64,000 nt of DNA from Eupeodes corollae (Eukaryota > Arthropoda > Insecta > Diptera > Syrphidae), in NCBI RefSeq assembly GCF_945859685.1, contig NC_079147.1, positions 177,365,174 to 177,429,173 of the forward strand, in the 5' to 3' direction. Shown one piece after another: positions 10,201 to 20,339 of this stretch; within the stretch, counting starts at the first letter, position 1; each line of letters opens with the position of its first letter. Under the pieces are notes generated by a model. The model had not been told where the DNA came from. It worked only from the letters and a program-made list of their open reading frames with translations, and searched no databases. The translations under genes were made by a program, and so were the position numbers.

Positions 10201-12925
10201 AAAGTTCCTCGGACAAAGGTAAGTTAATGACTTATGAATTTAAAATGCATAATTCATGAGCAAGTGAAGTGACTTATGATTTAAAAAAAAAATAATTCAT
10301 AAGCTTATGGGTAAATTTAGATTAGAAAAATTATTAAGTGGAAAATTTATAACCTAGCACGATAATTTCGTTAAAATTTACATAATTATGCATTCAACAC
10401 AACCTTAAGAATGTCCAATCTACCAACTAGGTTATGAATACTATGAATACATTGTTGGCCATAAGTCACAAACTCAATCATGACTTACGTTTTTTGAATT
10501 TCTAAGCCACTTCGTAGGCAATGAATATATTTTTTTATTTGTAAGTAACTTGGCAGTACACTTGGCGTGATGATGGTTTGTGCGTTGGGCTGTCATGCCA
10601 CAGGTCTTCCCGTGAACACAAGGAAATGACAAATCCTTTAAAAGTAATTCTTGTCATGAAAAGTGCGTTTAGGTTAAGAATTAAAAACTGTAGTTCCCCT
10701 TCATTCCTGACGACAGTACTCGCACACAGGAATGGTTCATAGTTGTAAGTCACTAGGGCCCAGTTCTCAATGGACTGTTGCCCCACCTAATTTATATTTA
10801 AATCACTTGGTAAGTTGGGAATTATTTTTTTAATTCATAAGTCAGTAGTAGCTTATGACTTAATGGTTTTTTAATTCCAAAATTCATAACCCTGGCTAGA
10901 ATAACTCTACGACGCTCTTTCACTTGATTATATCGGAATGGAATATTATTAAATAAAAATAAGACAATTTTAAAGGCAATGAAATAGAATTCTATAAAGA
11001 TCGTTTTATTTTGTTAACTTACGAAACTCCTTAATAAACCCCTAAATAAATAGCTTGGACCGAGGTAGATGAAAAGTTTGTTGAGTGAGGCCCTAGCTAA
11101 CACAGGGGACAGGACTGTAGCACTAACTTTTGTTAGTAAGTACGTAAGCTGTAATAACCAAGAAGTTGGCAAAATATTTAAACCGTGCATTGCTGAAAAA
11201 CAGCCGTTAAGATATTAAAAATTAAGTGAAAGAGTGTGGAAAAAATACCATCATGAAACAAAAAACCAAATTAGAGTAAATTATTACAAAAGCATTTGGT
11301 TTTTATTTGAAAAAAAAACATCTCCAAAATCCTTAGAGCCATTGTTATCATTATAGTTTAAAATGTTTAAATTTTCAATTTAGTTCATAATTTAATAATA
11401 TTATAATTTTTATTTTCAATAAAAGAAAGTATTCAACTTACCGCATATTTACCACAAGTACAATTAATCAATAGCTGAGTAGCTTCCTGCACTTTATCGG
11501 CATCCTTTTCAGATCCCTTAACCAAAACTAAAGAAGAATGCAATTTTGGTCTCGATGAAAAGATGACCTAATAACAAAAAATATTGTATCAGTTTCCTTA
11601 TCATTATACTTTTAATTTAGTATTAATTTTTTTTACCTGCACGTTAAATTTTAATTCGACCTCTTTAATATACGGTGTATCATGACTTGGAATAGGCTCA
11701 CCCTCAGCCCTAATCGGCAATTCGAAAGACATTAATAATGGCGTTGATAAACGCACTAATGCCCTAGCACGTTCAACTCCCTCCAAACTACCGCACAATG
11801 ACACCTGATTACTTTTCTCCGTTGGATTCGATCGATTCGAATCGGGAAAGTGTATATGGGTGGCAGTGTCCTCCATAATACGTTTAATATTGTTGCCACC
11901 ACGTCCAATAATGTACGAATGATCGGTATAGGAGACGTCCATTTTCATTATAACTCGAGAGCCCTTTTCCAAAAAAGAAAAAAAAAAAAACACACCAACA
12001 ACAAAAATATTGGTAAGAGAAGAAAAAAAAACCAAACACACAATATTTATGTAAATTAACCCCTTCAACCGCAAATTAACATCGCAAAATGTATATACAT
12101 ATTCTCTATACCTACCCTCGAGTCGAGGTTTGCCAGGATGCGTTCTTTTGCCCGATTAACATCGTCCGGTTTGCCAACAATGCGCACATGGGGATCTGAA
12201 AGAATTCAGGGATAGCAAGGCAAAGAAGGCAACAACACCAACAAAATTTAAATGCATATCGAGGATAGTGGTCATTTTATTTACAGATACAGACACACTC
12301 AGCCTTAAAGGACATGGTTCTCATTTTTTGTATCGGACAATTTAAACAACAAAATAAACGAGGAATTTCCAGTGATATAAAAACATACCCTTCTTGCTCT
12401 TGGCTCCAATTTTTAGTCTACATGGCCAACCGATATAAGTTTCAGTTGTGTTCATAACCTTCAAAGAAATAAAGGAATTTTGTTTGGTATTCTGTTTAAG
12501 GTCCAAAAAGGGAGTTAATAATTGCTTTTCTCGAGTTTCGTTTCAAAACACACGATTGAACTTAAATTATTCAGTTTGAATGAACACAAAAATACTTACG
12601 CTCTCAAAAAAATATTCAGCGCTATTGAGTCCTTCAATGTTGCTTTCAACTGTAAAATAAATTAGATGGTATTTCATAAAATTATTAACTCATATTTAAA
12701 AAAAAAAATACTTTTTATCATATTTTCAAGTTTATGACGGTCAACTTTAAAACGTTCCGTATGCAAGTCATCCGGATTAGATACTCCTAGTCTTAGGGCT
12801 ATTGCTCGTATGTCACTCCAGCCACTGTCCGCTGAGGATATTTCACTCTGAGTCTCGCTTGGGGCGCCACTTGATGTCGCGGGTGCATAAAGCAGCTTAT
12901 TAAATTGTAAAGATGAGGCCATCAT
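981..12925 (-). CDS. BicC: Bicaudal C, KH- and SAM-domain RNA-binding translational regulator (11 coding exons)
   Basis: Coding exons on the minus strand, in transcript order: 12712-12925, 12600-12649, 12389-12458, 12116-12195, 11637-11963, 11442-11567, 6628-6738, 6171-6441, 5287-6098, 4729-5224, 981-1216. They total 2793 nt, giving 930 aa plus stop, close to the roughly 900 aa of fly BicC. All junctions are GT/AG and phases agree. The N-terminus is the BicC block around SETQSEISSADSGWSD. A KH-type repeat array covers about residues 75-500, with the classical loop GRGG at about 158-161 and degenerate KH-like repeats after it. Then follow Asn-rich (exon 9) and Gly-rich (exon 10) linkers and a C-terminal SAM domain (about 838-905) split by the last intron. 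Family knowledge: BicC binds mRNAs in germline and early embryo and represses them through the CCR4-NOT deadenylase, and SAM mediates polymerisation. ATG at 12925 is followed directly by a second ATG. No non-coding 5' exon could be located. Reading frame looks intact and functional. Confidence 0.95.
1217..2029. other. BicC intron 10, left part
   Basis: AT-rich intron sequence between the SAM-coding exons. No coding or repeat structure was recognised here. Confidence 0.6.
2030..3115. mobile_element. Internally deleted PIF/Harbinger DNA transposon with MADF and transposase remnants
   Basis: The ends are long imperfect inverted repeats (GGGGCCGGTTATAGCTATCA at left, GGGGCCAGTTATAACTATCA reading in from the right). 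They are flanked by TTA on both sides (2027-2029 and 3116-3118), the 3-bp duplication typical of PIF/Harbinger. Inside, two genes converge. On plus, from 2436, a MADF-type start (LYAKDDQKYSDK) is followed by a GTAAG...CAG intron and EECQSKW, the usual MADF pattern. On minus, 2642-2908 reads as the N-terminus of a Harbinger transposase (RRFQVHPLF, then FFEYFRMSRQQF). The MADF gene breaks off and the transposase catalytic part is missing, so a large internal deletion joined the two. It lies in a BicC intron. Confidence 0.85.
3119..4269. other. BicC intron 10, middle part
   Basis: AT-rich intron DNA with scattered short open frames. No recognisable element. Confidence 0.5.
4281..4576 (-). mobile_element. 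Full-length tRNA-derived SINE
   Basis: Read on minus, the head resembles a tRNA: an A-box-like TGGCATAATGG (4552-4562) and a B-box-like GGATCGATCCC (4516-4526). An unrelated body and a short AT tail follow. The element is bounded by a perfect 11-bp duplication GATTTTATTAA (4270-4280 and 4577-4587). Related copies lie at 10566-10803, 15211-15470, 22490-22665 and 32137-32322. It is a Pol III-type non-autonomous retroelement inserted in a BicC intron. Confidence 0.85.
4729..5224 (-). CDS. BicC: BicC coding exon 10 (Gly-rich linker, first half of SAM)
   Basis: A 496-nt exon beginning PRVFDFDMKRFMGFKAMERA. The acceptor (GTGTGAAG at 5225-5232) has a weak pyrimidine tract but is the one tested that keeps phase. 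It contains poly-Gly and Asn runs and ends in the SAM start HSLLVTLGLEHYI with one extra base before GTATGA. Confidence 0.88.
5287..6098 (-). CDS. BicC: BicC coding exon 9 (Asn-rich linker)
   Basis: An 812-nt exon starting KIYEARHEI. It continues into a low-complexity region with a long poly-Asn run (AAY repeat near 5820-5880) and Gly/Ser-rich stretches, and ends NQHFDLR before GTAAGT. The fly-specific CAxTQKYxQ motif is present. Confidence 0.92.
6171..6441 (-). CDS. BicC: BicC coding exon 8
   Basis: A 271-nt exon from IRFPELCDANVKP through LIFDFPDNQNDATEIMSL and RQKQRQSTMA to VEKFI, covering KH-like repeats. The acceptor is TTTAACAG and the donor GTAAAC (phase 1). Confidence 0.92.
6628..6738 (-). 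CDS. BicC: BicC coding exon 7
   Basis: A 111-nt exon encoding the KH-like block with QLEISPQHHEIVKGKNN and ERTKTE. The acceptor is CCTTCTAG and the donor GTTTAC, phase 0 on both sides. Confidence 0.9.
6739..7329. other. BicC intron 6, right part on the transcript
   Basis: AT-rich intron DNA. The last stretch (about 7190-7320) may already belong to the neighbouring retroelement relic, but its frame could not be confirmed. Confidence 0.4.
7330..9185 (+). mobile_element. Decayed non-LTR retrotransposon, I/R1/LOA type (RT and RNase H remnants)
   Basis: In shifting frames with stops, plus-strand remnants appear in the right order. These are an RT block with QHAYCK and KALHTLEL (about 7360), FLHIEGAFNNV (7468 on), FADEVAIAVSG (about 7695, usual FADD changed to FADE), and the post-RT segment with KWGLQTRITHWLYTSVIRP and KVQRSTC. 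An RNase H remnant with GSKTKEAVGAGVYSE, then LCWVPGHRDI, and a 3' UTR with CACAATGGG...GGCCTAAGTG follow. The RT palm between GAFNNV and FAD is deleted. It is a pseudogene on the strand opposite to BicC, in its 4.7-kb intron. Confidence 0.8.
9830..10215 (+). repeat. Unclassified dispersed repeat, copy A
   Basis: It shares an ordered series of motifs with 20340-21310 and, inverted, with 28803-29215. The series is AAAATAATATTTT, then TTTGAAGCCAATAT, then a diverged block with TTTGGTTT. No coding content was seen. Class unknown. Confidence 0.5.
10426..10895. repeat. Candidate MITE with TTATGAAT ends, split by a SINE
   Basis: The left end TAGGTTATGAAT and right end (inverted) AGGGTTATGAAT, each followed about 25-30 bases inward by a CATAAGTCA/AGTCATAAG motif, suggest a short inverted-repeat element. 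A SINE (10566-10803) sits inside it. Similar ATTCATAAGTTA clusters occur at 10220-10330 and 19860-20110. Boundaries are uncertain. Confidence 0.35.
10566..10803 (+). mobile_element. tRNA-derived SINE, internally deleted copy
   Basis: Same family as 4281-4576, in plus orientation. An A-box-like head (CGTGATGATGG) and the body with TTCTTGTCATGAAAAGTGC run to the 3' end TGTTGCCCCACC. The B-box region is missing. A 7-bp duplication CACTTGG flanks it (10559-10565 and 10804-10810). Confidence 0.75.
11041..11130 (+). mobile_element. 3' tail fragment of RTE-like non-LTR element
   Basis: It matches the last part of the element at 31005-31535: GAAAAGTTTGTTG, GAGGCCCTAG, GGACTGTAGCAC, then GTAAGTACGTAAG. 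This is a 5'-truncated fragment in BicC intron 6. Confidence 0.6.
11442..11567 (-). CDS. BicC: BicC coding exon 6
   Basis: A 126-nt, 42-codon exon (VIFSSRPKLHSSLVLVKGSE onward) completing the next KH repeat. The acceptor is TTATTAG and the donor GTAAGT, both phase 0. The following intron is 4.7 kb and full of repeats. Confidence 0.88.
11637..11963 (-). CDS. BicC: BicC coding exon 5 (KH2 with GRGG loop)
   Basis: A 327-nt exon covering about residues 139-247. It carries the best-conserved KH domain, with HSYIIGRGGNNIKRIMEDT and the FPDSNRSNPTEKSNQVSLCG block. It ends in FNVQ before a GTAAAA donor. The acceptor GGAAAAG sits behind a long pyrimidine tract. Confidence 0.93.
12116..12195 (-). CDS. 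BicC: BicC coding exon 4
   Basis: An 80-nt exon encoding DPHVRIVGKPDDVNRAKERI and the end of the first KH-type repeat. The acceptor is TTCTTTCAG and the donor GTAGGT (phase 0). Confidence 0.88.
12389..12458 (-). CDS. BicC: BicC coding exon 3
   Basis: A 70-nt exon encoding VMNTTETYIGWPCRLKIGAK and the following SKK. The acceptor is CTTTGAAG and the donor GTATGT (phase 1). It contributes the first half of the first KH-type repeat. Confidence 0.88.
12600..12649 (-). CDS. BicC: BicC coding exon 2
   Basis: A 50-nt exon between a TTTTACAG acceptor and a GTAAGT donor. It encodes ESNIEGLNSAEYFFES, matching the segment known from fly BicC before KH1. Too short to stand out as an open frame. Confidence 0.88.
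12712..12925 (-). CDS. BicC: BicC coding exon 1
   Basis: Begins ATGATGGCC, so the start may be 12925 or 12922. It encodes the conserved N-terminal block and the LHTERFKVDRHKLENMIK segment. The donor is GTATTT after one base of the next codon (phase 1). It holds about 71 codons. Confidence 0.92.
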
Positions 12926-13489
12926 TTCGACAGAAATTTTGAGATTTTAATTTTATCCACGTTGAAAATCAATTAGAAATCAAAACCTTGAAGGTTTCTT
13001 AGTAAAATTATGCGGCGAGTTTTTGCTGTGATGTTTTTTGTTATTGTTGCTATAAAATTATTTGAATGGTAGAAATGTTGATTAATGAAAGCTTAAAACA
13101 ATTTGAAAACTTATTACGATCACATTTAAAATACTTTTTAAAAACCTATAATTTGTATGACTATAGATTATAAATTATTCTGAATTAGATTATAATTTTA
13201 AAAAACAATGTTTTTAATGACAAGAATTGCACGATTCCTAACTCTAAGCTTAGCTCGAATTAATATTTAAAACTCTTGGTAAAAAACAAATAAAAATTGG
13301 CTTTTGGGCTTTCATTCAAGTAATAAGCCTCATACCTACATTGTAGTAACCATTAGAATCATTCTAACAAAGAAAGTTACAAATTAAAGTTAAATTTAAG
13401 GGCCTTTGTTAAATGCAAACCACACCAAAACGCCAAGTTTCTTCCTGAATATCATTTGACATTTCTCAATTTCAATCTAACTCAATTTG
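12926..13489. other. BicC 5' flank or 5' UTR region
   Basis: AT-rich DNA just upstream of the BicC start codon. No convincing promoter element, or acceptor for an upstream non-coding exon, could be fixed. Confidence 0.4.
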
Positions 13490-13492
13490 AAC

Positions 13493-14060
13493 CATGAAAA
13501 GATACACAATCGAAGCTATGAATATTTCAAGCGTCATCAATGTTCAGAATGGTCACAAGAAATGGCAACATTGGATGATCAATTTTTTCTTAGAAAATCA
13601 TAAGACGTGAGTGATAAGACACATTTTCACCTCAGTGGGCTTGTCAATAAGCAGAATTGCGACATTTTGGTGAATGATAATCCAAGAGTGATTGACGTAA
13701 AACCAATGCACCTGCAAAGAGTGACTGTTTGGTGGCGTTTATGGGACGGCTGTATCACATTTTTTTTTCAAAAATCATGAGATGGTAACGAACTTTGCAT
13801 GACTTGAATTGAAAGATATGCATGTGGCAGTTAATGGCCGTGTTATTCCACGTGGTGACGATATCCATTGGCCATCAAGATCATGTTATTTTAATCCATG
13901 GGATAGCTGTGATATCTTGATTGAACATAGATAACCAGCAACAAATCAAGAGCTACATTACCGGTATAGAACTTAATTTATAGCACAGCGTCATCGAAAA
14001 TTTGGACCATCGGATGGAAGTGTGTTGCCTTGGTCGCGGGTTCCATTTAGCGTACAATTT
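13493..14060 (+). pseudogene. Mariner-like transposase relic
   Basis: Broken plus-strand frames read like insect mariner-like transposases. There is an N-terminal MKRYTIEAM start, then VNKQNCDILVNDNPRVI, VTVWWRLWDGCITFFF, VNGRVIPRGDDIHWPSRSC, and a C-terminal remnant after several stops. The block in which the second catalytic acid and QDG motif would lie is disrupted. It is an ancient, non-functional copy. Inverted repeats were not identified. Confidence 0.65.
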
Positions 14061-15210
14061 TGTTCATCATAAGTTGAAGGTCTTTAACTGTCATACATTA
14101 AACTTAAGAAAATGCCGGAGCAATTATAATAAAACGGTTCGTAACAGAAAAACAAAAGGATATAAAAGCAATTTTTGAGCAATTGAAATACTTTGCAAAA
14201 ATGTATCAATTTATTTAGTGTTAAGGGATAGCTTTGTTTTAACCTAGCCTTAAAAACCCATTTTTGGTTATCTTTAGTATTTTTAAGATGGCATAAAGGT
14301 GACAAGTATTGTTTTGTTTGTACACCAGAAAAACTCTTATTTTGTTGATCATTTGTGTGGACCACTTTGCAAAAAAAAGGGAAGAGGAATAATAAGATTT
14401 TAAACTTCATCTTTGATTAGGGGTCATTGAACGGAAATAATTGAGTGACTCAATGGCCATGGAGTCTCTTTGTTATGTAGACGGAGAGAGGGTCACACCT
14501 ATTACCAACTAGGGTTGCCAACACAAAGTTCTAAGAACAATTAATATCTTGCGCGAAAAGTACTTCATACGATTTTTATTTAACACCCTTTAGTTTATTT
14601 TATTATTTTTATTTGAAAAAAATGTACTACGCTTCGATAACAGGTACAAGTACCCACCCCACCAACGAGCTACCAATGGCGGTGCACGCATGCTGAACCG
14701 TACCTCGTTAATCGAACACCTAACCCAACGTTCCGCATACAATCCAGGGAATCCTGTGGTCTTGGTTGTGTTGATAGGAAAAAGTCAGACCATCGCTGGT
14801 TGTTAGGTGAGATTAGACTTTGAAAATTTATTTGATGGGGTTTCCGTTACACCTTGTAACTTTTACTACTTACTATACATCTATTTTACAGAAATTGATT
14901 TTATTTTTTGAAATCTGTATGCACAATTTTTGGTATTTTTTTGAACCCAAATAAAAAAAATTCAAAACTTCAGTTATATAAATATAAAACGCAACAAACT
15001 CAAAGTTAATACAAAGGCACATAGGCGATATATTTCTTTGAAAAATTATTGTCTTAAATTTGAATTTCAGATCACATTTTTTAATGAATATTCCTTTGAA
15101 AATGGAAATTAAAACATAATATATGCTGTTTTCTAACGTAATTTTTATAAAAATAAAGTAGAAACCTTTGACTTCTGGCATCAGTTTGAGGATCTCACTT
15201 AAATAAAAAA
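14061..15210. other. Non-coding, nothing recognised
   Basis: AT-rich apart from a GC-richer patch at 14640-14800 that matched no family I know. No gene is supported. Confidence 0.4.
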
Positions 15211-15470
15211 ATATAGTAACATTCCGTTGAAAACTAGGATAGTGTCTTATATCTCTCAACTATTCCTGTGCGCGTGTGATTTCAGGAATGGAAGATTTCT
15301 ACAATTTTTAGAAATAATCGTAATATTAGAAAGCACTTTTAGTGACAAGAATTGCTTTTGCAGGAGCCGTTTCCTGAAAAGCACTTTAGTTTTCACAGGC
15401 AGGGATTAAACTCGAGACTTCTAGCACTCCAGTCCTATCAATTAACCATTCCACAGGTACTACAGTATTC
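15211..15470 (-). mobile_element. tRNA-derived SINE, diverged copy
   Basis: Same family as 4281-4576, on minus. In plus orientation it has ACTAGGATAGTGTCTTA, CTCTCAACTATTCCTGTG, GAAAGCACTTTTAGTGACAA and GGCAGGGATTAAAC (B-box side), then AACCATTCCACAGGTACTAC (A-box side). Confidence 0.7.
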
Positions 15471-16794
15471 CAGTTAGTTTTCGTAATTTCCCATTAGTAA
15501 TGCGATTACTTATGTGGGTCTTCATTTGACTCTATCTGAATTTTTTAAAACCTTGAGTATGTGCGCAAATTCATATATACCTGTTTATAACGCTATTTTA
15601 GTTCTTAAGAAGCTTAATATAAACCTTCAACAACGAATTTGTAATAAAAAAAAAAACAAAAAATGATTTTTTTTTATATCTTTCTTCAGCATTTTTTAAA
15701 AGGTTTATGTTTATGACTTAATACTAGTAAGAATTTTTGAAAAATAAATATGGTACTGAAAATATTTAAACGGAGTACTGAAGTAATTGATTATAGATTT
15801 GAAAAATCATAAAAAAAAACTTATAACAAAAATTTACGTTTTTTTAATTATAAAATTCGGAAAAAAATGCCAGCTACAAAACTTTGTTCACTAGCGATAC
15901 TGATTTTTTTAAATTTAATAAAATTTTAAAATTAAAATTAAAATTTTTGTTTAAGTGGTTTTGGCTTTGTTCTTAGTTAAACAAAACATTAGAAATTTGT
16001 TTAATTTGATTTCAAAATTGATTGAAAATGTTTCAATATAAGGACGTTATCATTTTACGTCATCTAAATGTTCACTAAATTTATGTTTGGTTTTTAATGT
16101 ACTATAAAGAAATAATGTGTTGTTAATCGTATTTTAAGTTGCTTCCAAATGTTTTACAATTAATTATTTATTTTCTCCATAAAATGTTTCGGAAACAATA
16201 TTTAAATCAATATTTAAATCAATTCTAAAAAAATTCTCTGGCATAAACTAAAAGTCTTAATTTTTGTTTAAAAATACGTGCTTTAATTTTAACCCAGTCA
16301 ACAAAATAACACCATTCCCTTCATCATGAAAATTGTATAGATAAATACTTAAGTAATTTTCATACAAAAACATCAATGAGAACGTTATTTACTATAATTC
16401 AATAAACATTAATATTAATTGATATATTTATCGATTTTCTGCTCATGTTTATTTTAATCTGTGAGTTCTAATGTTTGTTATCTTTTATTATGTTTCTTAT
16501 TATTTATAACACAATATTTTAAATGGATTTCAAAATCATGACTTACTTATTCAAACTAAAATTTGCAGCTTTAAAAATCCTTAAAACAACTAAAAACTGG
16601 GTTTTCCACCTTATTTAAAACACAACTTATCAACTGACAATCAATAGTTTGATGATTTCCCAAAGCACCCAACTTTGACTTCTCCATACAGTTTAAATCA
16701 TTTTAGGATCTTTCTTAGTTTTTGAAAATTCCCATTACTTATAAGTCTTTATTTCACTGTATAACTTTTTAAGCAAACCTTGAATTAAATGCTT
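15471..16794. other. Non-coding, nothing recognised
   Basis: Strongly AT-rich with many homopolymer runs. No open frame of interest or recognisable repeat. Confidence 0.5.
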
Positions 16795-16995
16795 TTATAG
16801 TTCGAATCTAATCCCGAGGGACGGCGCAGTAGAGGAAGACCGCGACTCAGGTGGCGCACGCAGGTGGGTGAAGACCTCAACCAACTTGGAGTGCGAAACT
16901 GGAGACAGCTAGCTAGGGACCGAGCTGGAGATGCATGTTGGTTGAGGCCCAGGTCCGCCCCTGACTGTAGCACAACCTTAAGTAGTAAGTATTAA
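16795..16995 (+). mobile_element. 3' end fragment of RTE-like non-LTR element
   Basis: GC-rich island matching 31340-31535 and 43320-43470: CGCAGTAGAGGAAGACCGCG, GCGAAACTGGAGACAGCTAG, GGGACCGAGCTGGA, and a tail with AACCTTAAGTAGTAAGT. It encodes remnants of the C-terminal RGRPRxRW...NWRxLARDRA pattern. It is 5'-truncated. Confidence 0.7.
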
Positions 16996-19900
16996 TTTAG
17001 AAAAAAAATACATTTTATAGCATTTTTTAATGCTGATTTCTAATCCGAAGGTTAATAAAATGTTTGCTCAAATTTAAGAAATGCATGTTTTAAACCTTAT
17101 TTTCATATATTTTTAATATAACTAAAAAAATTGATGTAATAGGTTTGCTTAGACGAATGATTCTTTGCAAAAACAAAACCAGAGTTTCTTTTACATTTTT
17201 ATAAGAGAGCTGGAACTGAATAATGTTGTACAATTTTCGAAAATTGTATTATAAAATTCAATAAATATTTCAACTGAATATTTAAGAAAGTGAGTATAGA
17301 TTTGGAAATCCATTACGAATTTGTTTGATAATAAGCTGCTCTATGAATTTAGATACCATCGAAAAGCCTTATGTATGTATTTTTATAATTTTGAAAAAAT
17401 AATATCTCAAAAACCTTAAACGTGACACAAGTATATTTGGGTAAAGGCCATTCGAATACGTTGGAAAAGTACAATTTGATTACCAGGAAGAAACCTTGGC
17501 TATAAGTGTCATTTTAAGTAATGATAGACATATACAATTGACATGACGCTATAGGTTATTCTTCTAAAAATCATTTGGCCGATGGAAAATGATATCATCT
17601 TTTTTAAGAAGTCAGTTGATGTGATCCTAACCAATTTAAAACAAAAGTTATCATATGCAATAAAATGTTCCAAAAATAGTGAAATCTAAGTGAAATGAGA
17701 GTGAAAGAGACAGCAATTTGTGCCGTCCATTTTATTAAAATCTTCTTTTTTTAAGTTTATTCAAAATTTTAAATTCAATTTTTTTTTTTATTTTTTAAAA
17801 ACTAAGCACCAATTATTTACAGAATTTGATTTAAATTAAAAGAAGGTGTTTCTAACTTTAATTTCTTCACTCTTTTTCATATAAAATTGTGTTCACTTTA
17901 AAATTTAAATTTTTTTCAGTTTGAATTTTTCTACTGGAAATTTAAACTTTTTTATTACCTGTGAGTTTCATCGACACATGTTTTATTGTTCGCACAGAAT
18001 TATAAAATTAATTATCTTTCATGTTTTCTCTATTTAAAACAATCAAAAATTAATCAAAATAAAACTACAACAAAATTAAATCAAATTAAAAAACAAAATA
18101 CCGAAATCAAGACAAATTTAATCAGTTATACTAGATAATATCCGTCTGTCTTGTTTTATACTCAAAATAGAACTAACTTAGTATAGGTATATAAAACCGG
18201 ATGACGGTAAAAGCTTAACGGATATCTTAAAAGTTCAATGACCGTTTTTGTTTGAAAAACACACAAAACCAACGTAAGAACAAAATAAATTCTCTAAAAT
18301 TCTGCATTCTAAGGTTAATGACCGCAAATGAGAGCATGGAATACAAATTGCATACATTCTTATCAACATGTTGCATTAAAATAAAGATGCAAAAATTCAG
18401 CTGAATTAAAACCAGAGCACGATAGGGGAAGAGAGAAACACAGAAAAATAGAAAGAAGAACACAAACAATGTCAAGGCCTCTACTTTTTTTCTCTTACCT
18501 CTTTTGAAGACAATATTATTGATTCCACTCAAAATGGACGATGTTTTTTTTTTGAATATTTACAAAATGAGTTCACAATGTTTTTTGATCAACAAAAAAA
18601 ATGATTCCGTCAACTTTTTTTTTATTTACAGTAAATTTTATTTTTTAAATACAAAATCACGCGACACACAAAAATTAATTGGTTATTATTTAATTAAAAA
18701 TTGAGTGGGAACAAGAATTTAAGAAAAGAAATCTTTTCCCAAAAAATTAATAAGAACGAAGTCAAAAGGAAAAACTTTAAGGACGACACAAAGAAGAAAA
18801 CTACGAAAAATAATTATTTTCTTTAATCGTCGAAGAAACAAAATGATTCTAATTGAAGATTAGAAATAAAAATTATTAAATATAACCACGAAATAAAAAT
18901 AAAATGTTGTTGCTGCTTTCGGTAAATTATTATTTATTTTGTATTAATTTTATAAGCGACAGAGTGACCTGTGTTGTGGAGTGGAGCTATTCTAAGTTTT
19001 GACTAAAGCGGAGACTGGCGTGAGCTTTAATTTTTCAAATTGGTAAATTTTGTTTTATAGCGGAACATTTATACATTCATTTTAAATCGCTGAATGATCA
19101 GAAGTCTTTCTCATGATGAAGAACTAAATTCAAAATAGGTATTTTGACGACATCAACAGTGTGACAAGCAAGAGAAGTATCGGCATAACATTTTTCTTTT
19201 ACATATTGCACTTCGACATCGATATTTATTTATTGAATCACCACAGTGACCTTTTTCACCAACTTACAGTTTGTTGATTACAAGCCATTTTTTAACAAAT
19301 TTATGGAAAAATCCATTTTGTATGTTTCACAAAAAATGGTATTTCAAAATTGTAATTGCTGTTTACAAAAGCAAATTTGTAGAAATTTCATTGTTTCCTT
19401 TTCAGCAAAAGTTAATTTTGTTTGTTGATTACAAGTACAAATTTGTTAAAATGCATGTTTTTTTGTAATTTACTGTTTCAAAAAATCAAGAAATTTTACA
19501 AATTTGTTCGGTTACTCAAAATGTTTTAAAATCGGAAGATCGTAGGTTGATTAAATAACAATTTGAAATTATCGAAAGAAATCGCATTTCAAACAAAATA
19601 CTGCACCGATAGTGATATAATAATAATAGACGAAGAAAAATATATCAACAGCGAATTAACTAAAAAATTTCAAAAAGTTTCGGTTAAGGTAGAAAAAATA
19701 ATAAGAATAATTGGACCTCGGATTGCAAATTTGTTAAAAAAATGCTTATAATAAGTATAAGTAAGTTGGAGAAATAAGCCGCAGAGGCAGTAAGTACATT
19801 TCTACAAATAATTGTATCAGAAGTATTTGTGTCGAACTTTTGAATTACAACTTCATGAAGTCATAATGTCTGACTTGTGAATAACAAAAAATAAATTCAT

Positions 19901-20339
19901 AAGTTAGTAAGTGACTTATAAACTAAATCAATTTAATTCAATAGCTACTTGCAAATTTTAAGATTGTTTTGATTACAAAATTATTTAATTTAAGAAGTTT
20001 TTGAGCGTTTGAAAATCATAAAATTATAGTCCTTACTTATACCTTTTTCACATAATAATTTTTCTTATCACCTAACCATTTTTATTCATAAGTTATTAAC
20101 ATGCCAATGACATACATTTTTTAATGCATAACTTTAGTAAAGTTTAGACAAAGGTAATTTTTTGAAATGTGTACAAAGCTAGCATTTCATACACATTCTT
20201 GTTTAAAAATTGTGTTCGATTCAAATCTCCGAATTTTATTATTCTTTTAATTTTTAGACAAATGGAAATGTAATTCAATTTTTTACTGAACATCATTTTT
20301 CAACATCAGGTTATTTCAAAAATAAAAGCATTGAAAACA
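16996..20339. other. Non-coding, nothing firm recognised
   Basis: Long AT-rich stretch. A slightly GC-richer patch at 18955-19025 could be a transcribed non-coding exon, but no splice or promoter evidence fixes it. The 62-codon frame at 19563-19751 is unlike anything I know and is probably chance. An ATTCATAAGTTA-rich repeat lies at about 19860-20110. Confidence 0.4.

Noticed and set aside
18955..19025. BicC non-coding first exon
   Set aside because: Only a modest rise in GC; no promoter motif or splice donor could be tied to BicC.
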